DNA of 64,000 nt from Sphingopyxis sp. QXT-31. GTDB lineage: Bacteria > Pseudomonadota > Alphaproteobacteria > Sphingomonadales > Sphingomonadaceae. The stretch covers positions 1,798,001 to 1,862,000 of the forward strand of contig NZ_CP019449.1 of assembly GCF_001984035.1 (NCBI RefSeq). Direction: 5' to 3'. Positions 24,557 through 33,697 of this stretch are shown in pieces (the first letter of the stretch is position 1; each line of letters opens with the position of its first letter). The position numbers and the translations under genes were made by a program. The notes beneath the pieces are model-generated. The model was not told where the DNA came from. It saw only the letters and a list, made by a program, of their open reading frames with translations, and searched no databases.

Positions 24557-25282
24557 TCATGAGTCGACCGCGAGCCCCGCGCGCATCCATTCAGGCGCGC
24601 GGGCCGGGTCGATCGTCTCGACGCGGCGATGCTCGACCGACAGGCCGAGGTCGGGATAGGCGATCAGCTGGCGTTTTTCGTCGGCCTCGGCCAGCGGCAC
24701 GACGACGAGCCGGCGGTTAACCTTTTGCCGCCAGTTCATCCGCGCGGTATTTTCCTGCCCGACGTAACAGCCCTTGGTAAAGCTGACGCCGCTCAATTCA
24801 GCAGCGTTGCATTCGAGCCACAAGGTCGCGCCGTCGCCGAGTTCGGCGCGGCCTTCGGTCACCCCGAGCGCCAGCCGGTGCGCGCGCCATGCCGCGTCGG
24901 CGCCTTCGCCCGCGTCGGCGGGCGCGAGCCAGCGCTGGCCGAGTTCCGGCAGGCGCGGGTCGACGACGCCAAGGTCGCCCTCACGCGCCCAGTGCACTGC
25001 GAGCGTCTCCTCGGGCGAGATTATGATGGCACGGCGCAGGCGATAGAGCGTGAGCCGCTTGGTCAGGTCGGCCGCGGCCGTGCGCTCGCAGTCGATGAGG
25101 ACATCGTCGCCGTCGCCCCAGATCAGGAAGTCGAACAAGGCCTTGCCCTGCGCGGTGAGCAGCGCCGCCCAGACGGGCAGGTTGCCCGTGGTATCGTTGG
25201 TGACGAGCCCCTGCAGGAAGCCGCGGACGTCGTCGCCCGACAGGCGGATCAGCGCGCGGTCGTGAAGGGTTGTGTTGGGCAT
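24557..25282 (-). CDS. ygfZ: YgfZ/GcvT-like folate-binding protein for Fe-S cluster maintenance
   Basis: This 241-residue protein is related to the glycine cleavage T-protein. The diagnostic YgfZ motif KGCYVGQENTARM (K-G-C-Y-x-G-Q-E) is intact, and the N terminus LSGDDVRGFLQGLVTND is typical. YgfZ/COG0354 proteins use folate to support Fe-S cluster assembly or repair under oxidative stress. It is divergent from pyrC with a gap of 67 bases. Confidence 0.9.
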   Translation of the reverse strand: MPNTTLHDRALIRLSGDDVRGFLQGLVTNDTTGNLPVWAALLTAQGKALFDFLIWGDGDDVLIDCERTAAADLTKRLTLYRLRRAIIISPEETLAVHWAREGDLGVVDPRLPELGQRWLAPADAGEGADAAWRAHRLALGVTEGRAELGDGATLWLECNAAELSGVSFTKGCYVGQENTARMNWRQKVNRRLVVVPLAEADEKRQLIAYPDLGLSVEHRRVETIDPARAPEWMRAGLAVDS

Positions 25283-25349
25283 GCACCGACAATAGGGAGC
25301 GCGTGAACCAACTTAAAGCCCCTCCCCTTCGCGAGAGGCGGAGATTGTT

Positions 25350-26369
25350 ATGACCGACCGCCTGACCATCCGCCGCCCCGACGACTGGCACGTCCACCTG
25401 CGCGACGGCGCGATGCTCGATCATGTGGCGAAATATACCGCGGCGCAGTTCGCGCGCGCGATCATCATGCCCAATCTGTCGCCGCCGGTGACCACTGCTG
25501 AGGAAGGTGCCGCCTATCGCGACCGCATCCGCGCCGCAGTGCCGGGCATGGATTTCACGCCGCTGATCGTCGCTTACCTGACCGATGCGAGCGACCCTGA
25601 CCAGATGGCGCGCGGGCACAGCGAAGGCGTGTTCACCGCGGCGAAGCTCTATCCCGCGCACGCCACCACCGGCAGCGCGCACGGCGTCACCGACATCGCC
25701 AAGATCATGCCGGTGTTCGAGCGGATGGCCGAGATCGGAATGCCGCTGCTGATCCACGGCGAGGTCACCGACCATGACGTCGACATCTTCGACCGCGAGG
25801 AGGTGTTCATCGAACGCACGCTGAAGGGGCTGGTGCACGACCTGCCCGAATTGAAGATCGTGTTCGAGCACATCACGACCTCGGAAGCAGTCGATTTCGT
25901 CAAGGCGGCGCCCGCCAATGTCGCGGCGACGATCACTCCGCAGCATCTGCACATCAACCGCAACGCCATGCTCGTCGGCGGCATCCGGCCGCACGCCTAT
26001 TGCCTGCCCGTCGCGAAGCGCGAGCAGCATCGGCTCGCGGTGCGCGCGGCGGCGGTGTCGGGCTCGCCCAAATTCTTCCTCGGCACCGACAGCGCCCCGC
26101 ACGCGGCGCACACCAAGGAAGCCGCCTGCGGCTGCGCCGGCATCTTCAACGCGCCCTATGCGCTGGAGAGCTATATCGCGGTGTTCGACGAGGAAGGCGC
26201 GCTCGACAAGTTCGAGGGTTTCGCGAGCGAGCATGGCCCGAACTTCTACGGCCTGCCGCTAAACGGTGGCACAGTGACGCTGGAGCGCGGCGAGACGGTC
26301 GTCCCCGAGCGGTGCGGCGAAGTCGTGCCTTTCCATGCGGGCGAGACGCTGGGCTGGCGGCTGGTCTAA
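25350..26369 (+). CDS. pyrC: Dihydroorotase
   Basis: A 339-residue zinc enzyme that cyclises carbamoyl-aspartate to dihydroorotate in pyrimidine synthesis. Metal ligands are H14 and H16 ([10 protein letters not shown]), the carboxylated K99 ([11 protein letters not shown]), the histidines of [13 protein letters not shown] and the aspartate of FLGTDSAPH. This is the type II (E. coli-like) dihydroorotase, about 340 residues long. ATG 25350 has GAGGCGGAGA upstream. Its 3' end overlaps the convergent rarD by four bases. Confidence 0.95.
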   Translation: MTDRLTIRRPDDWHVHLRDGAMLDHVAKYTAAQFARAIIMPNLSPPVTTAEEGAAYRDRIRAAVPGMDFTPLIVAYLTDASDPDQMARGHSEGVFTAAKLYPAHATTGSAHGVTDIAKIMPVFERMAEIGMPLLIHGEVTDHDVDIFDREEVFIERTLKGLVHDLPELKIVFEHITTSEAVDFVKAAPANVAATITPQHLHINRNAMLVGGIRPHAYCLPVAKREQHRLAVRAAAVSGSPKFFLGTDSAPHAAHTKEAACGCAGIFNAPYALESYIAVFDEEGALDKFEGFASEHGPNFYGLPLNGGTVTLERGETVVPERCGEVVPFHAGETLGWRLV

Positions 26370-27283
26370 GCCGCAGGCATCATCCGCTCGGCGCGCATCT
26401 TGCGCCACATGTCGAAGCTGAACACCGCGATGCTGATCCAGATCAGCAGGAAGCAGGCGAGCTGTGCGGGCTTGAGCGGTTCGTCGAAGACGAAGAGGCT
26501 CAAGAGGAACGCGATGCTGGGCGCCAGATACTGGACGAAGCCGAGCGCGGCGTAGCTCATCTTGCGCGCCGCGGTCGCGAAGAGCAGCAGCGGCACTGCA
26601 GTGACCACGCCGCCCGCCGCGAGCAGCCAGCTGATCTCCGCGCCCGAACCGAAACCGCGCCCGTCGCCGAGCCAGATATAATAGACCGCCGCCGCCAGCG
26701 AGAGCGGCAGCAGCAGGGTCGTCTCGATCGCGAGCCCCGGCAGCGAGCCGACCGGCGCGACCTTGCGGATCAGGCCATAGGTGCCGAAGGTGAAGGCCAG
26801 CGTCAGGCTGATCCACAAAGTGTCGAGCGCGCCCGCGAGCAGGATCGCGACCCCGACCCCGGCGATCGCCACCGCCGCCGCCTGCAGCCGGCTCAATCTT
26901 TCGCCGAGGAAGATCATGCCAAGCATGACGTTGACCAGCGGGTTGAGATAATAGCCGAGGCTGGCCGCGAGCACATGGTCGGTGAAGATCGCGAAGATAT
27001 AGACCAGCCAGTTGACCGCGATCAGCACCGAACTCGCGAGCAGAAGCCGCAGCGCGCGCCAGTCCTTCAGCGCGGCGAGATATTCGCCGATCTGGCGGCG
27101 GAACGCCATGATGAGGAAGCAGAGCGGCAGCGACCATACGATGCGCTGCGCCAGCACTTCGACCGGCGGCACGGTCGTGAGCAATTTGAAGAAGAGCGGG
27201 ACGAAACCCCAGATCGCATAGGCGCCGAGCGCGTAGGGCAAGCCGCCCTGATCGCTCCCCGCGGGGGCCGGTGCTTGGGCCAT
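26366..27283 (-). CDS. rarD: RarD/EamA family membrane transporter
   Basis: A 305-residue, ten-helix drug/metabolite transporter superfamily protein. [19 protein letters not shown] near the N terminus and the internal [17 protein letters not shown] segment ([14 protein letters not shown]) mark the RarD branch, historically linked to chloramphenicol sensitivity in Pseudomonas but of unproven substrate. It is encoded directly upstream of a small membrane protein gene on the same strand with a 20-base gap. Confidence 0.85.
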   Translation of the reverse strand: MAQAPAPAGSDQGGLPYALGAYAIWGFVPLFFKLLTTVPPVEVLAQRIVWSLPLCFLIMAFRRQIGEYLAALKDWRALRLLLASSVLIAVNWLVYIFAIFTDHVLAASLGYYLNPLVNVMLGMIFLGERLSRLQAAAVAIAGVGVAILLAGALDTLWISLTLAFTFGTYGLIRKVAPVGSLPGLAIETTLLLPLSLAAAVYYIWLGDGRGFGSGAEISWLLAAGGVVTAVPLLLFATAARKMSYAALGFVQYLAPSIAFLLSLFVFDEPLKPAQLACFLLIWISIAVFSFDMWRKMRAERMMPAA

Positions 27284-27303
27284 GGTCGAAGCCGCTGCTT
27301 AGG

Positions 27304-27525
27304 TCAGATGATACCGCCGCCGAGCATCAGGCGGATGACGCCGATGACGATGACGACGATATTCAGGTTCCGCCCGCTCGTGCGGTCCGACATCGCGCCG
27401 AGCGCGAGGCCGACGACCGCGAAGGGGATGATCACCCAATTCGCCCAGCCGAGGAAGGGGATGAAGGCGAAAACCGCGAGAATGAGCGCGATGACGCCGA
27501 TGACGAGCGAACCGATGTTGAGCAT
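27304..27525 (-). CDS. Small membrane protein of unknown function
   Basis: This 73-residue protein has two or three hydrophobic helices (about 5-27, 30-45 and 53-70) and a short polar loop SDRTSGRN. ATG 27525 was chosen because the protein then begins directly with a helix; the frame to 27588 is less plausible. It resembles short DUF4190-like membrane proteins, but I cannot assign it firmly. It is transcribed upstream of, and away from, the glycine-zipper gene. Confidence 0.6.
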   Translation of the reverse strand: MLNIGSLVIGVIALILAVFAFIPFLGWANWVIIPFAVVGLALGAMSDRTSGRNLNIVVIVIGVIRLMLGGGII

Positions 27526-27719
27526 TTGCCAAGTGTCGCACGGCGCCCCGCGTCCCGCAAGTGGGCTGTTTTCCGACACTCGGTTCATCGACGATATCGC
27601 TCGCTTCGTCTTGTTGCCGGGCGTTCATGCAACGCCCGCCGCGATCGGCTCGTTTTCCCACCGTAGCGCCCGATGCCACCGTGCGGGGTCGGGACGCCGA
27701 ACCAGGAAAGGACATTATA

Positions 27720-28118
27720 ATGCGTATCATGACCAAGGGCCTGCTGGGCGCCTTCGCCGCGATCGCCGTCACTGCGACCGCTCCCGCCTATGCCGGCATC
27801 ACCACCGCGCCGACCAAGAGCGAGGGCTTTTACAAGCTCGAGCAGGAAAGCGGCTTCCACAAGAAGAACAAGCGCCACCGCCATTATGCCGACCAGCGCG
27901 TCAATTCGAACACCCGCATCTGGCGCGGCGACGATGGCCGCTACCGCTGCAAGAAGGACAATGGCACCACCGGTCTGTTGATCGGCGGCGCGGTCGGCGG
28001 GCTTGCCGGTCACGAGATTGCGGGCAACGGCGACAAGCTGCTCGGCACCGTGCTCGGCGCCGCCGGCGGCGCACTGCTGGGCCGCGAGATCGACCGCGAC
28101 AAATATCGCTGCCGCTAA
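27720..28118 (+). CDS. Secreted glycine-zipper 2TM protein
   Basis: This 132-residue protein has a signal peptide (MRIMTKGLLGAFAAIAVTAT, cut after about AYA25). A basic Lys/Arg/His-rich middle segment follows. The C-terminal glycine zipper GLLIGGAVGGLAGHEIAG...LLGTVLGAAGGALLGREI ends in DRDKYRCR. Glycine-zipper 2TM proteins (Rick_17kDa-like) sit in or near the outer membrane. Unlike many relatives, it has no lipobox cysteine. ATG 27720 has AGGAAAGGACATTATA upstream. A terminator-like hairpin follows. Confidence 0.8.
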   Translation: MRIMTKGLLGAFAAIAVTATAPAYAGITTAPTKSEGFYKLEQESGFHKKNKRHRHYADQRVNSNTRIWRGDDGRYRCKKDNGTTGLLIGGAVGGLAGHEIAGNGDKLLGTVLGAAGGALLGREIDRDKYRCR

Positions 28119-28178
28119 GCGGTTGGGTTACCGTTACGGGTGCGGGTCCGAGACCCCTCCGCCCGCATACGTGATGGA

Positions 28179-28208
28179 GAGGGCGCCGGTCGCAAGGCCG
28201 GCGCCCTC
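28179..28208 (+). terminator. Terminator-like hairpin after the glycine-zipper gene
   Basis: Arms GAGGGCGCCGG (28179-28189) and CCGGCGCCCTC (28198-28208) form an 11-bp stem. The downstream tract GACTGTTAT is only weakly T-rich, so termination may be partial. Confidence 0.6.
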
Positions 28209-28265
28209 GACTGTTATGGGGGAGAGTTTCTCGGGCGTTGGCGGGGGAAAGCCGCCTCATAAATT

Positions 28266-28344
28266 CCGTTTGTGTCGAGCGAAGTCGAGACACGTGGAGG
28301 CACGCGCTCCCAATTGGTGTCTCGACTTCGCTCGACACAAACGG
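28266..28344. repeat. Intergenic palindromic repeat, family A copy 3
   Basis: Arms at 28266-28293 (CCGTTTGTGTCGAGCGAAGT...) and 28317-28344 (GTGTCTCGACTTCGCTCGAC...ACGG) pair over 28 bp. The paired change C to T/A near the end (CCGTTTG with CAAACGG) is compensatory, which supports selection on or copying through a hairpin. It is followed closely by the arsC-like stop codon. Confidence 0.85.
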
Positions 28345-28372
28345 AAATAGAGAATTGGATGCAAAACCAACC

Positions 28373-28717
28373 TCAAAGAATCTCGTAGACCTTTTCCATC
28401 GGCCTACACAGCCGCACGCCCTTATCCGTCTCGACGAAGGGCCGTTCGACATAGGCGGGATTCGCCGCCATCGCGGCGATAATCGCGTCCTCGTTCCACT
28501 CGGTCACGCCGCGCTCCTGCGCATCGGTGCCGCGCAGGCGGAGCGCGTCGCGGGCGCTGAGATTCGCGGCCTCGAACAGCTGGCGCAGCTTGTCCGCCTC
28601 GTACGGCTGCTTCAGATATTCGACGACGGTCAGCTCGACGCCGGGAGTTTCCTGCAGCACGGCGAGCGTCTTGCGCGAGGTGCCGCAGGCGGGGTTGTGC
28701 CAGATGGTTGCTTTCAT
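28373..28717 (-). CDS. arsC: ArsC/Spx-family reductase (arsenate reductase-like)
   Basis: A 114-residue thioredoxin-fold protein of the glutaredoxin-dependent ArsC family. The catalytic cysteine is C11 in IWHNPACGTSRKT. The arginines of classical ArsC are present in ALRLRGTDAQ, VERPFVE and GVRLCRP. It would reduce arsenate to arsenite with glutathione/glutaredoxin, but no arsB, arsR or acr3 gene lies nearby, so a housekeeping YffB-like role is equally possible. Confidence 0.82.
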   Translation of the reverse strand: MKATIWHNPACGTSRKTLAVLQETPGVELTVVEYLKQPYEADKLRQLFEAANLSARDALRLRGTDAQERGVTEWNEDAIIAAMAANPAYVERPFVETDKGVRLCRPMEKVYEIL

Positions 28718-28878
28718 GCCGCCGCCCTATCGCTGCAAAGGTTGCCGTGTAAACCCGCCGTTCATGGCGATTATGCCACAGTTCGCGGTATGACGAACGC
28801 ATTGCGGCTTGCCTTTGCAAGCGAAGCTGCGGCTAATAGCCCCATGAGGGATCGCCAGAGGCGGCAGACGGGGTTGGG

Positions 28879-29634
28879 TTGCAAGTGAACAAGTTGATCG
28901 ATCGACGATCGATGCTGGGTGCGGTGGCCGCCGGTGCGGGAGCCTTGGCCGCGATGCCGCTGCGCGCGCAGTCGCTGCCGGGCTGGAGTGAGCAGCCGGC
29001 ACCTTTCGTCCCGCCGCCGGTCGACTATGTCGCCGTCGCCAAGGCGCAATTGGGACTGCAAGGCCGCAATATCACGCAGACCGACCGCGTCGGCATCGTC
29101 GATTTCGGCCTGCCCTCGTCGCGCCCGCGCTTTGCGCTGGTCGACATGGTCGCGGGCAAGGTCGACATGTTTCCGGTGACGCACGGCCGAGGGTCCGACC
29201 CGCAGCACGACGGCTGGCTCAAGAGCTTTTCGAACCGCGTCGGCAGCCTGGCGAGTTCGCGCGGGGCCTATCGTACGAGCGACTATTATTGGGGCGCCAA
29301 CGGATCGTCGATGCGTCTCGCGGGGCTGGAGCCCGACAATTACAACGCCGACGCGCGCGCGATCGTCGTGCACGGCGCCTGGTACGCCGAGCCGTCGCTG
29401 ATCGCGACGCAGGGCAAGCTTGGGCGGAGCGAGGGCTGCTTCGTCTTCGGCGAGGAATTGCTGCCGCTGATCCTCTACAAGCTAGGGCCGGGGCGGCTGC
29501 TCTTTGCCGATAAGCTCAGCCTGCCTCCGCCGGCGCCGGTACCGTTCGAGCTGCCCGGCACGCCCGCGCCGGGGACCGAGAATATGGTGCGCACGGGTGC
29601 GCAGCAGGGTGTGTTTCCGAAGACGGCGGATTGA
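28879..29634 (+). CDS. L,D-transpeptidase catalytic domain protein (YkuD_2 type)
   Basis: A protein of about 250 residues with a twin-arginine-containing export signal (DRRSMLGAVAAGAGALAAMP, cut after about LRAQS). The catalytic region has VVHGAWYAEPS and, 14 residues later, RSEGCFVF, which is the HG...SxGC pattern of murein L,D-transpeptidases. It would cross-link or trim peptidoglycan in the periplasm. No ATG is available: TTG 28879 and GTG 28885 are both near GGGG, and either may be used. It is convergent with the second L,D-transpeptidase gene, the two being separated by a family B repeat. Confidence 0.82.
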   Translation: MQVNKLIDRRSMLGAVAAGAGALAAMPLRAQSLPGWSEQPAPFVPPPVDYVAVAKAQLGLQGRNITQTDRVGIVDFGLPSSRPRFALVDMVAGKVDMFPVTHGRGSDPQHDGWLKSFSNRVGSLASSRGAYRTSDYYWGANGSSMRLAGLEPDNYNADARAIVVHGAWYAEPSLIATQGKLGRSEGCFVFGEELLPLILYKLGPGRLLFADKLSLPPPAPVPFELPGTPAPGTENMVRTGAQQGVFPKTAD

Positions 29635-29638
29635 GCCG

Positions 29639-29814
29639 CCTTCCCCCTTGATGGGGGAAGGATACGAAGCCTTGCGCCGTTGGCGCTAGGCGGAGTTGGA
29701 TGGGGGTGATGGTACGTCATCGCGCCGCCCGCTTAAGGTCGAGAGCGCACCCCCACCGCTGCGACTAACGAGCAAGCTCGTAAGTCTCGCTGCCTCCCCC
29801 CTTGAGGGGAGGGG
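29639..29814. repeat. Intergenic palindromic element, family B copy 2
   Basis: A 176-bp element with hairpin ends CCTTCCCCCTTGATGGGGGA (left, followed by AGG) and CCTCCCCCCTTGAGGGGAGG (right). It is a close but inverted relative of the copy at 63049: the sequences following the left hairpin (GGATACGAAGCCTTGCGCC) agree almost base for base. It fills the convergent gap between two L,D-transpeptidase genes. Confidence 0.82.
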
Positions 29815-29821
29815 ATACGGC

Positions 29822-31153
29822 TCAATTCCCGACGCTGACCCAGTCCGCCTTGCTCGCCACCGTCGGCACCACCGGCGGCGCGATCATCGTCGCGGCGGGG
29901 CGGCCGGGCTTGGCAAAGCTGGCGATCACCGGCGCGTCGCGGCCATAGATGTCGGCGAGCTTCTTCACCCCGCCCTTCTCGCCGGGTATCGCCGTCCAAT
30001 AGGCGATATAAACGGGGAACGGCTTTTCGAAGCCGAAGCGCGTCGTCTCGCCGCTGGCGATCGCCTCGCCGAATTCCTCGGGGGTCTTACCCGCGAACCA
30101 CACGGTCATCAGCCCGGAGAATTTCAGCGCCTTTTCGGTGCGGATGCAGCCGTGGCTGAACGCGCGGGTCGCAGAGGCGAAGGCGCCCTGCGACGGCGTG
30201 TCGTGCAGGTAGATGGCGTGCGGATTGAGCATTTCGAGCTTCATCACGCCGAGCGCATTGTTCGCGCCGGCCTTTTGAACCACCGACAGCGTCTTGCCGC
30301 TTCCCGTCCAGGTATAGCCCTGCGCGCGTGCGGCGGCGGGATTGCGCGCGATCGTCGCGCCGATTCCCTCGTTGATGATGCTGCGCGGCAGCGTCCACGT
30401 CGGGTTGACGATGACGCCGGTCGCCATCGGGTTGAGCTGCGGCGTCGCGGTCGACGGCTTGCCGACCACCGCCTTGTGCTCGCCGATCTTGACGCCATCA
30501 TAGATGACGCGGGTCTGATATTCGGGGACGTTGGTGACGATATAGGTTGGGCCCAGGTCGCGCGGCATCCAGCGCCAGCGCTCCATGTTGACGCGGATCG
30601 CATTGGCGTCGGCGGTGGTCTTGGCGTTCGCAAGCGCGGCCTTCAGCGCCGCGAAATTGGCGTGCGTCGGCTCGAACCCCGCCAGCGTCTCGGGGATCGT
30701 CCCCGCGACCAGCGCCGCAGTCAGCATCGAGACGAGCGGCATGCTGTCGGCGTCGCTGTCGGTCATGAACCACTGTTTGCGCGCCGCGTTCGGCGTGCGC
30801 CCGTCGCGCAGGTGCGTTGCAAGCAGCAGGAAGCTGTCGGTCGCGACGCGGTCGAGATGCGCCTGGTCGTCGCCGATGATCGCCGCGGCGAGCCCCTCGG
30901 GATTATAATCCTTGGCGAACAGCCCCTCGGCGCCGGCGCTTTCGATCGCGCGGAGCAGCGCCTCGGCATTGGCTTTGGACCAGCTCGGTAGATTGGCCTC
31001 GGCGGCGCTTTCGATCTCGGGCGCGTCGTCGACGACCTTGTCGGGCTGGAGAACGACCGAGTCTTCCTTGACGTTGGTCTGGGCGAGCGCGGGGGAAGCC
31101 GCGAGCGCGAGCGGCAGGATCAGCGGGGCGGCGATGGGGGAGATTTTGACCAT
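29822..31153 (-). CDS. L,D-transpeptidase, YcbB-like with scaffold domain
   Basis: This 443-residue exported enzyme has a signal peptide (MVKISPIAAPLILPLALAAS, cut after PALA24). The N-terminal half is a helical scaffold region of the LD-transpeptidase type. The YkuD catalytic domain near residues 220-390 holds WTLPRSIINEGIG, YLHDTPSQGAF and the active-site cysteine motif FSHGCIRTEKA. YcbB enzymes form 3-3 cross-links in peptidoglycan. ATG 31153 has no Shine-Dalgarno, but a sigma-70 promoter ends nine bases upstream. Confidence 0.87.
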   Translation of the reverse strand: MVKISPIAAPLILPLALAASPALAQTNVKEDSVVLQPDKVVDDAPEIESAAEANLPSWSKANAEALLRAIESAGAEGLFAKDYNPEGLAAAIIGDDQAHLDRVATDSFLLLATHLRDGRTPNAARKQWFMTDSDADSMPLVSMLTAALVAGTIPETLAGFEPTHANFAALKAALANAKTTADANAIRVNMERWRWMPRDLGPTYIVTNVPEYQTRVIYDGVKIGEHKAVVGKPSTATPQLNPMATGVIVNPTWTLPRSIINEGIGATIARNPAAARAQGYTWTGSGKTLSVVQKAGANNALGVMKLEMLNPHAIYLHDTPSQGAFASATRAFSHGCIRTEKALKFSGLMTVWFAGKTPEEFGEAIASGETTRFGFEKPFPVYIAYWTAIPGEKGGVKKLADIYGRDAPVIASFAKPGRPAATMIAPPVVPTVASKADWVSVGN

Positions 31154-31162
31154 AGGCCAAGC

Positions 31163-31191
31163 GCTATAGTCAAAAATCCGCGGTAGTTAAA
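31163..31191 (-). promoter_or_regulatory. Candidate sigma-70 promoter giving a near-leaderless L,D-transpeptidase mRNA
   Basis: On the minus strand TTTAAC (31191-31186) and TATAGC (31168-31163) are 17 bp apart, and ATG 31153 follows after nine bases. Transcription would start only about three bases before the ATG. Confidence 0.45.
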
Positions 31192-31249
31192 GTGATGCGG
31201 CGCACAACTCGTCGCTAGTAGCGAAGAACCGTGCGCCGCCGTCGAACGA

Positions 31250-32611
31250 TCAGGCCGAAGCTTCCTCGTCCTGCCGCGCCAGCCATTCCTCGAGCCACTT
31301 GATCGTATAATCGCCGTTGATCACATCGGGATCGGCGAGCAGCGCCTGATGCAGCGGGATGTTGGTCTTGACCCCGCTCACCACCATTTCCTCGAGCGCG
31401 CGGCGCATGCGCATCATGCAGCTTTCGCGGCTGCGGCCATAGACGATCAGCTTGCCGATCATGCTGTCGTAATAGGGCGGGATCGAATAGCCGGCGTAGA
31501 GCCCGCTATCGACGCGCACATGCATGCCGCCCGCCGGATGATATTGCGTGACCTTGCCCGGCGAGGGCAGGAAGGTGCGCGGATCCTCGGCATTGATGCG
31601 GCATTCCATCGCATGGCCGCGGAATTCGAGATCCTCTTGCCGTACCGACAGGTCGCGGCCGTCGGCAATGCGGATCTGTTCGCGGACGAGGTCGAAGCCG
31701 GTGATCATCTCGGTCACCGGATGCTCGACCTGGATGCGCGTGTTCATCTCGATGAAGAAGAATTCGCCCGCTTCCCACAGGAACTCGATCGTGCCCGCGC
31801 CGCGATAATGCATCTTGGCCATCGCGTCGGCGCACACCTTGCCCATGCGCGCGCGTTCCTCGGCCGAGATGACCGGCGACGGGGCTTCCTCGAGCACCTT
31901 CTGGTGCCGCCGCTGGAGCGAGCAGTCGCGCTCGCCGAGATGGATGGCATTGCCCCGCCCGTCGCCGAACACCTGGAATTCGATGTGGCGCGGATTGCCG
32001 AGATATTTTTCCATATAGACGGTCGGGTCGCCGAATGCCGCGGCGGCCTCGCTTGAGGCCTGCCCCATCAGGCTTTCGAGGCTGTCTTCGTCGGGCACGA
32101 CCTTCATGCCGCGCCCGCCGCCGCCCGACGCCGCCTTTATCAGCACCGGATAGCCGATCGCCTCGGCGAGCCTCTTGGTTTCTTCGCTGAACGTCACCGC
32201 GCCGGGCGAGCCGGGAACGACCGGCAGGCCCAATGCCACCGCGGTCCGCTTTGCCTCGACCTTGTCGCCCATGGTGCGGATATGCTCGGGCTTGGGTCCG
32301 ACGAAGCAGATATTATGCGCCTCGATGATCTCGGCGAAACGCGCATTTTCCGACAGGAAGCCATAGCCCGGATGAATCGCGTCGGCGCCCGTCACCTCGG
32401 CGGCCGAGATGATCGCGGGGATATTGAGATAGCTGTCCTTCGCCGCGGGCGGGCCGATGCACACCGCCTGATCGGCCAGGCGGACGTGCATCGCGTCGGC
32501 ATCGGCGGTCGAGTGGACCGCGACGGTCTTGATGCCCATCTCGTGGCACGCGCGGTGGATGCGCAGCGCGATCTCGCCGCGGTTAGCGATCAGAAGCTTT
32601 TCGATGCTCAT
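31250..32611 (-). CDS. accC: Acetyl-CoA carboxylase, biotin carboxylase subunit
   Basis: A 453-residue ATP-grasp enzyme that carboxylates the biotin on AccB in the first step of fatty acid synthesis. It begins [17 protein letters not shown] and carries the ATP-binding loop [38 protein letters not shown] and [17 protein letters not shown] 32611 is chosen because it opens this conserved N terminus; the frame back to 32647 adds a non-conserved extension. It lies 7 bases after accB. Confidence 0.95.
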   Translation of the reverse strand: MSIEKLLIANRGEIALRIHRACHEMGIKTVAVHSTADADAMHVRLADQAVCIGPPAAKDSYLNIPAIISAAEVTGADAIHPGYGFLSENARFAEIIEAHNICFVGPKPEHIRTMGDKVEAKRTAVALGLPVVPGSPGAVTFSEETKRLAEAIGYPVLIKAASGGGGRGMKVVPDEDSLESLMGQASSEAAAAFGDPTVYMEKYLGNPRHIEFQVFGDGRGNAIHLGERDCSLQRRHQKVLEEAPSPVISAEERARMGKVCADAMAKMHYRGAGTIEFLWEAGEFFFIEMNTRIQVEHPVTEMITGFDLVREQIRIADGRDLSVRQEDLEFRGHAMECRINAEDPRTFLPSPGKVTQYHPAGGMHVRVDSGLYAGYSIPPYYDSMIGKLIVYGRSRESCMMRMRRALEEMVVSGVKTNIPLHQALLADPDVINGDYTIKWLEEWLARQDEEASA

Positions 32612-32618
32612 GCGAGCC

Positions 32619-33107
32619 TCAGGCGATGGTGAACAGCGGCTGGTCATATTCGACCGGCTGGCTGTTCTCGACGTGCACGGCCTTCAGCGTGCCCGCCGCG
32701 GGCGCGGTGATCGGGTTCATCACCTTCATCGCCTCGATGATCAGGATCGTGTCGCCGGCCTTTACCGCCGAGCCGATGCTCGCGAAATTGGCGGCGCCGG
32801 GTTCGGGCGACAGATAGACGGTGCCAACCATCGGCGATTTCACCGCGTCGGCGAAACTGTCGGCGGCGGGCGCGGCCGGAGCGGCGGCGGGCGCAGCCGG
32901 AACAGGTGCGGCGGGCGCCGCGGCGACCGGCGCGGGGGCATAGGCGACCGGTGCCGCGGCGGCGGCGGGTACCTTGCGCGCGACGCGCACCTTGCGGTCG
33001 CCGTCTTCGACTTCGATCTCGGTGAGGCTGGTGTCGTCGAGCAGCTCGGCGAGCGCACGCACATAGGCCGGATCGATATTGATGCCATCGTCTTTATGGT
33101 CACCCAT
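32619..33107 (-). CDS. accB: Acetyl-CoA carboxylase, biotin carboxyl carrier protein
   Basis: This 162-residue carrier has an N-terminal helical region, an Ala/Pro-rich flexible linker (about 48-83) and a C-terminal biotinyl domain with the biotin-accepting lysine K128 in [10 protein letters not shown]. The thumb region [14 protein letters not shown] is that of bacterial AccB. Its partner accC follows directly. AroQ is encoded 69 bases upstream on the same strand, an aroQ-accB-accC order common in alphaproteobacteria. Confidence 0.95.
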   Translation of the reverse strand: MGDHKDDGINIDPAYVRALAELLDDTSLTEIEVEDGDRKVRVARKVPAAAAAPVAYAPAPVAAAPAAPVPAAPAAAPAAPAADSFADAVKSPMVGTVYLSPEPGAANFASIGSAVKAGDTILIIEAMKVMNPITAPAAGTLKAVHVENSQPVEYDQPLFTIA

Positions 33108-33176
33108 GATATATTTCCTGTTGCTACGGCGCTCGTATATCGGCGCGTTGACCCCTGTTTTCGATGCCGCCTCTTG

Positions 33177-33617
33177 TCAGAGAGACGCGGCGGCGTCCAG
33201 CGCCAGCGTATAGCTCTCTGCGCCGTGCCCCGCGAAATGCGCTACGGCCACCATGCCTATATAGCTGATATGGCGAAAGGATTCGCGCTTCATCGGGTCG
33301 GACAGATGGACCTCGATCACCGGCACCTTGATCGATTTGATCGCGTCGTGGAGCGCAACCGAGGTGTGCGTATAGCCCCCGGCATTGAGCAAAACCGCCT
33401 TCGCGCCCGCGACATAGGCCTCATGCAACCAGTCGATCAGCACGCCCTCATGGTTGGTCTGGCGGCACTCGAGCCTGAGGCCGAGCGCTTCGGCCTGCCC
33501 CTCGAGCCGCGCATGGATGTCGTTCAACGTATCATGCCCATAGATTTCGGGCTCGCGCGTGCCGAGCAGGTTGAGATTGGGGCCGGAGAGGACATAGACG
33601 GTTGGCTTGTCGGTCAA
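33177..33617 (-). CDS. aroQ: 3-dehydroquinate dehydratase, type II
   Basis: A 146-residue shikimate pathway enzyme. It opens with [20 protein letters not shown], in which Y26 is the catalytic tyrosine; [13 protein letters not shown] supplies the catalytic histidine. The start codon is TTG at 33617, as no ATG or GTG lies in frame at a suitable place; a weak GAAAG lies upstream. It is divergent from thiS (an 80-base gap) and likely leads the aroQ-accB-accC unit. Confidence 0.93.
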   Translation of the reverse strand: MTDKPTVYVLSGPNLNLLGTREPEIYGHDTLNDIHARLEGQAEALGLRLECRQTNHEGVLIDWLHEAYVAGAKAVLLNAGGYTHTSVALHDAIKSIKVPVIEVHLSDPMKRESFRHISYIGMVAVAHFAGHGAESYTLALDAAASL

Positions 33618-33697
33618 TGCGCGGTCTTTCGGTTGCTAGGATAGGCGCTCCCCCTATATGGGCTGCTCGGCAAAAGGCAAAGCGAGGCGGACATCCC

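Noticed and set aside
26000..28174. A 724-residue plus-strand frame covering the end of pyrC, rarD and the glycine-zipper gene
   Set aside because: It is out of frame with three recognisable genes and has no family signature.
33618..33697. A TPP riboswitch before thiS
   Set aside because: The 80-base gap is too short and has no recognisable THI-box core.
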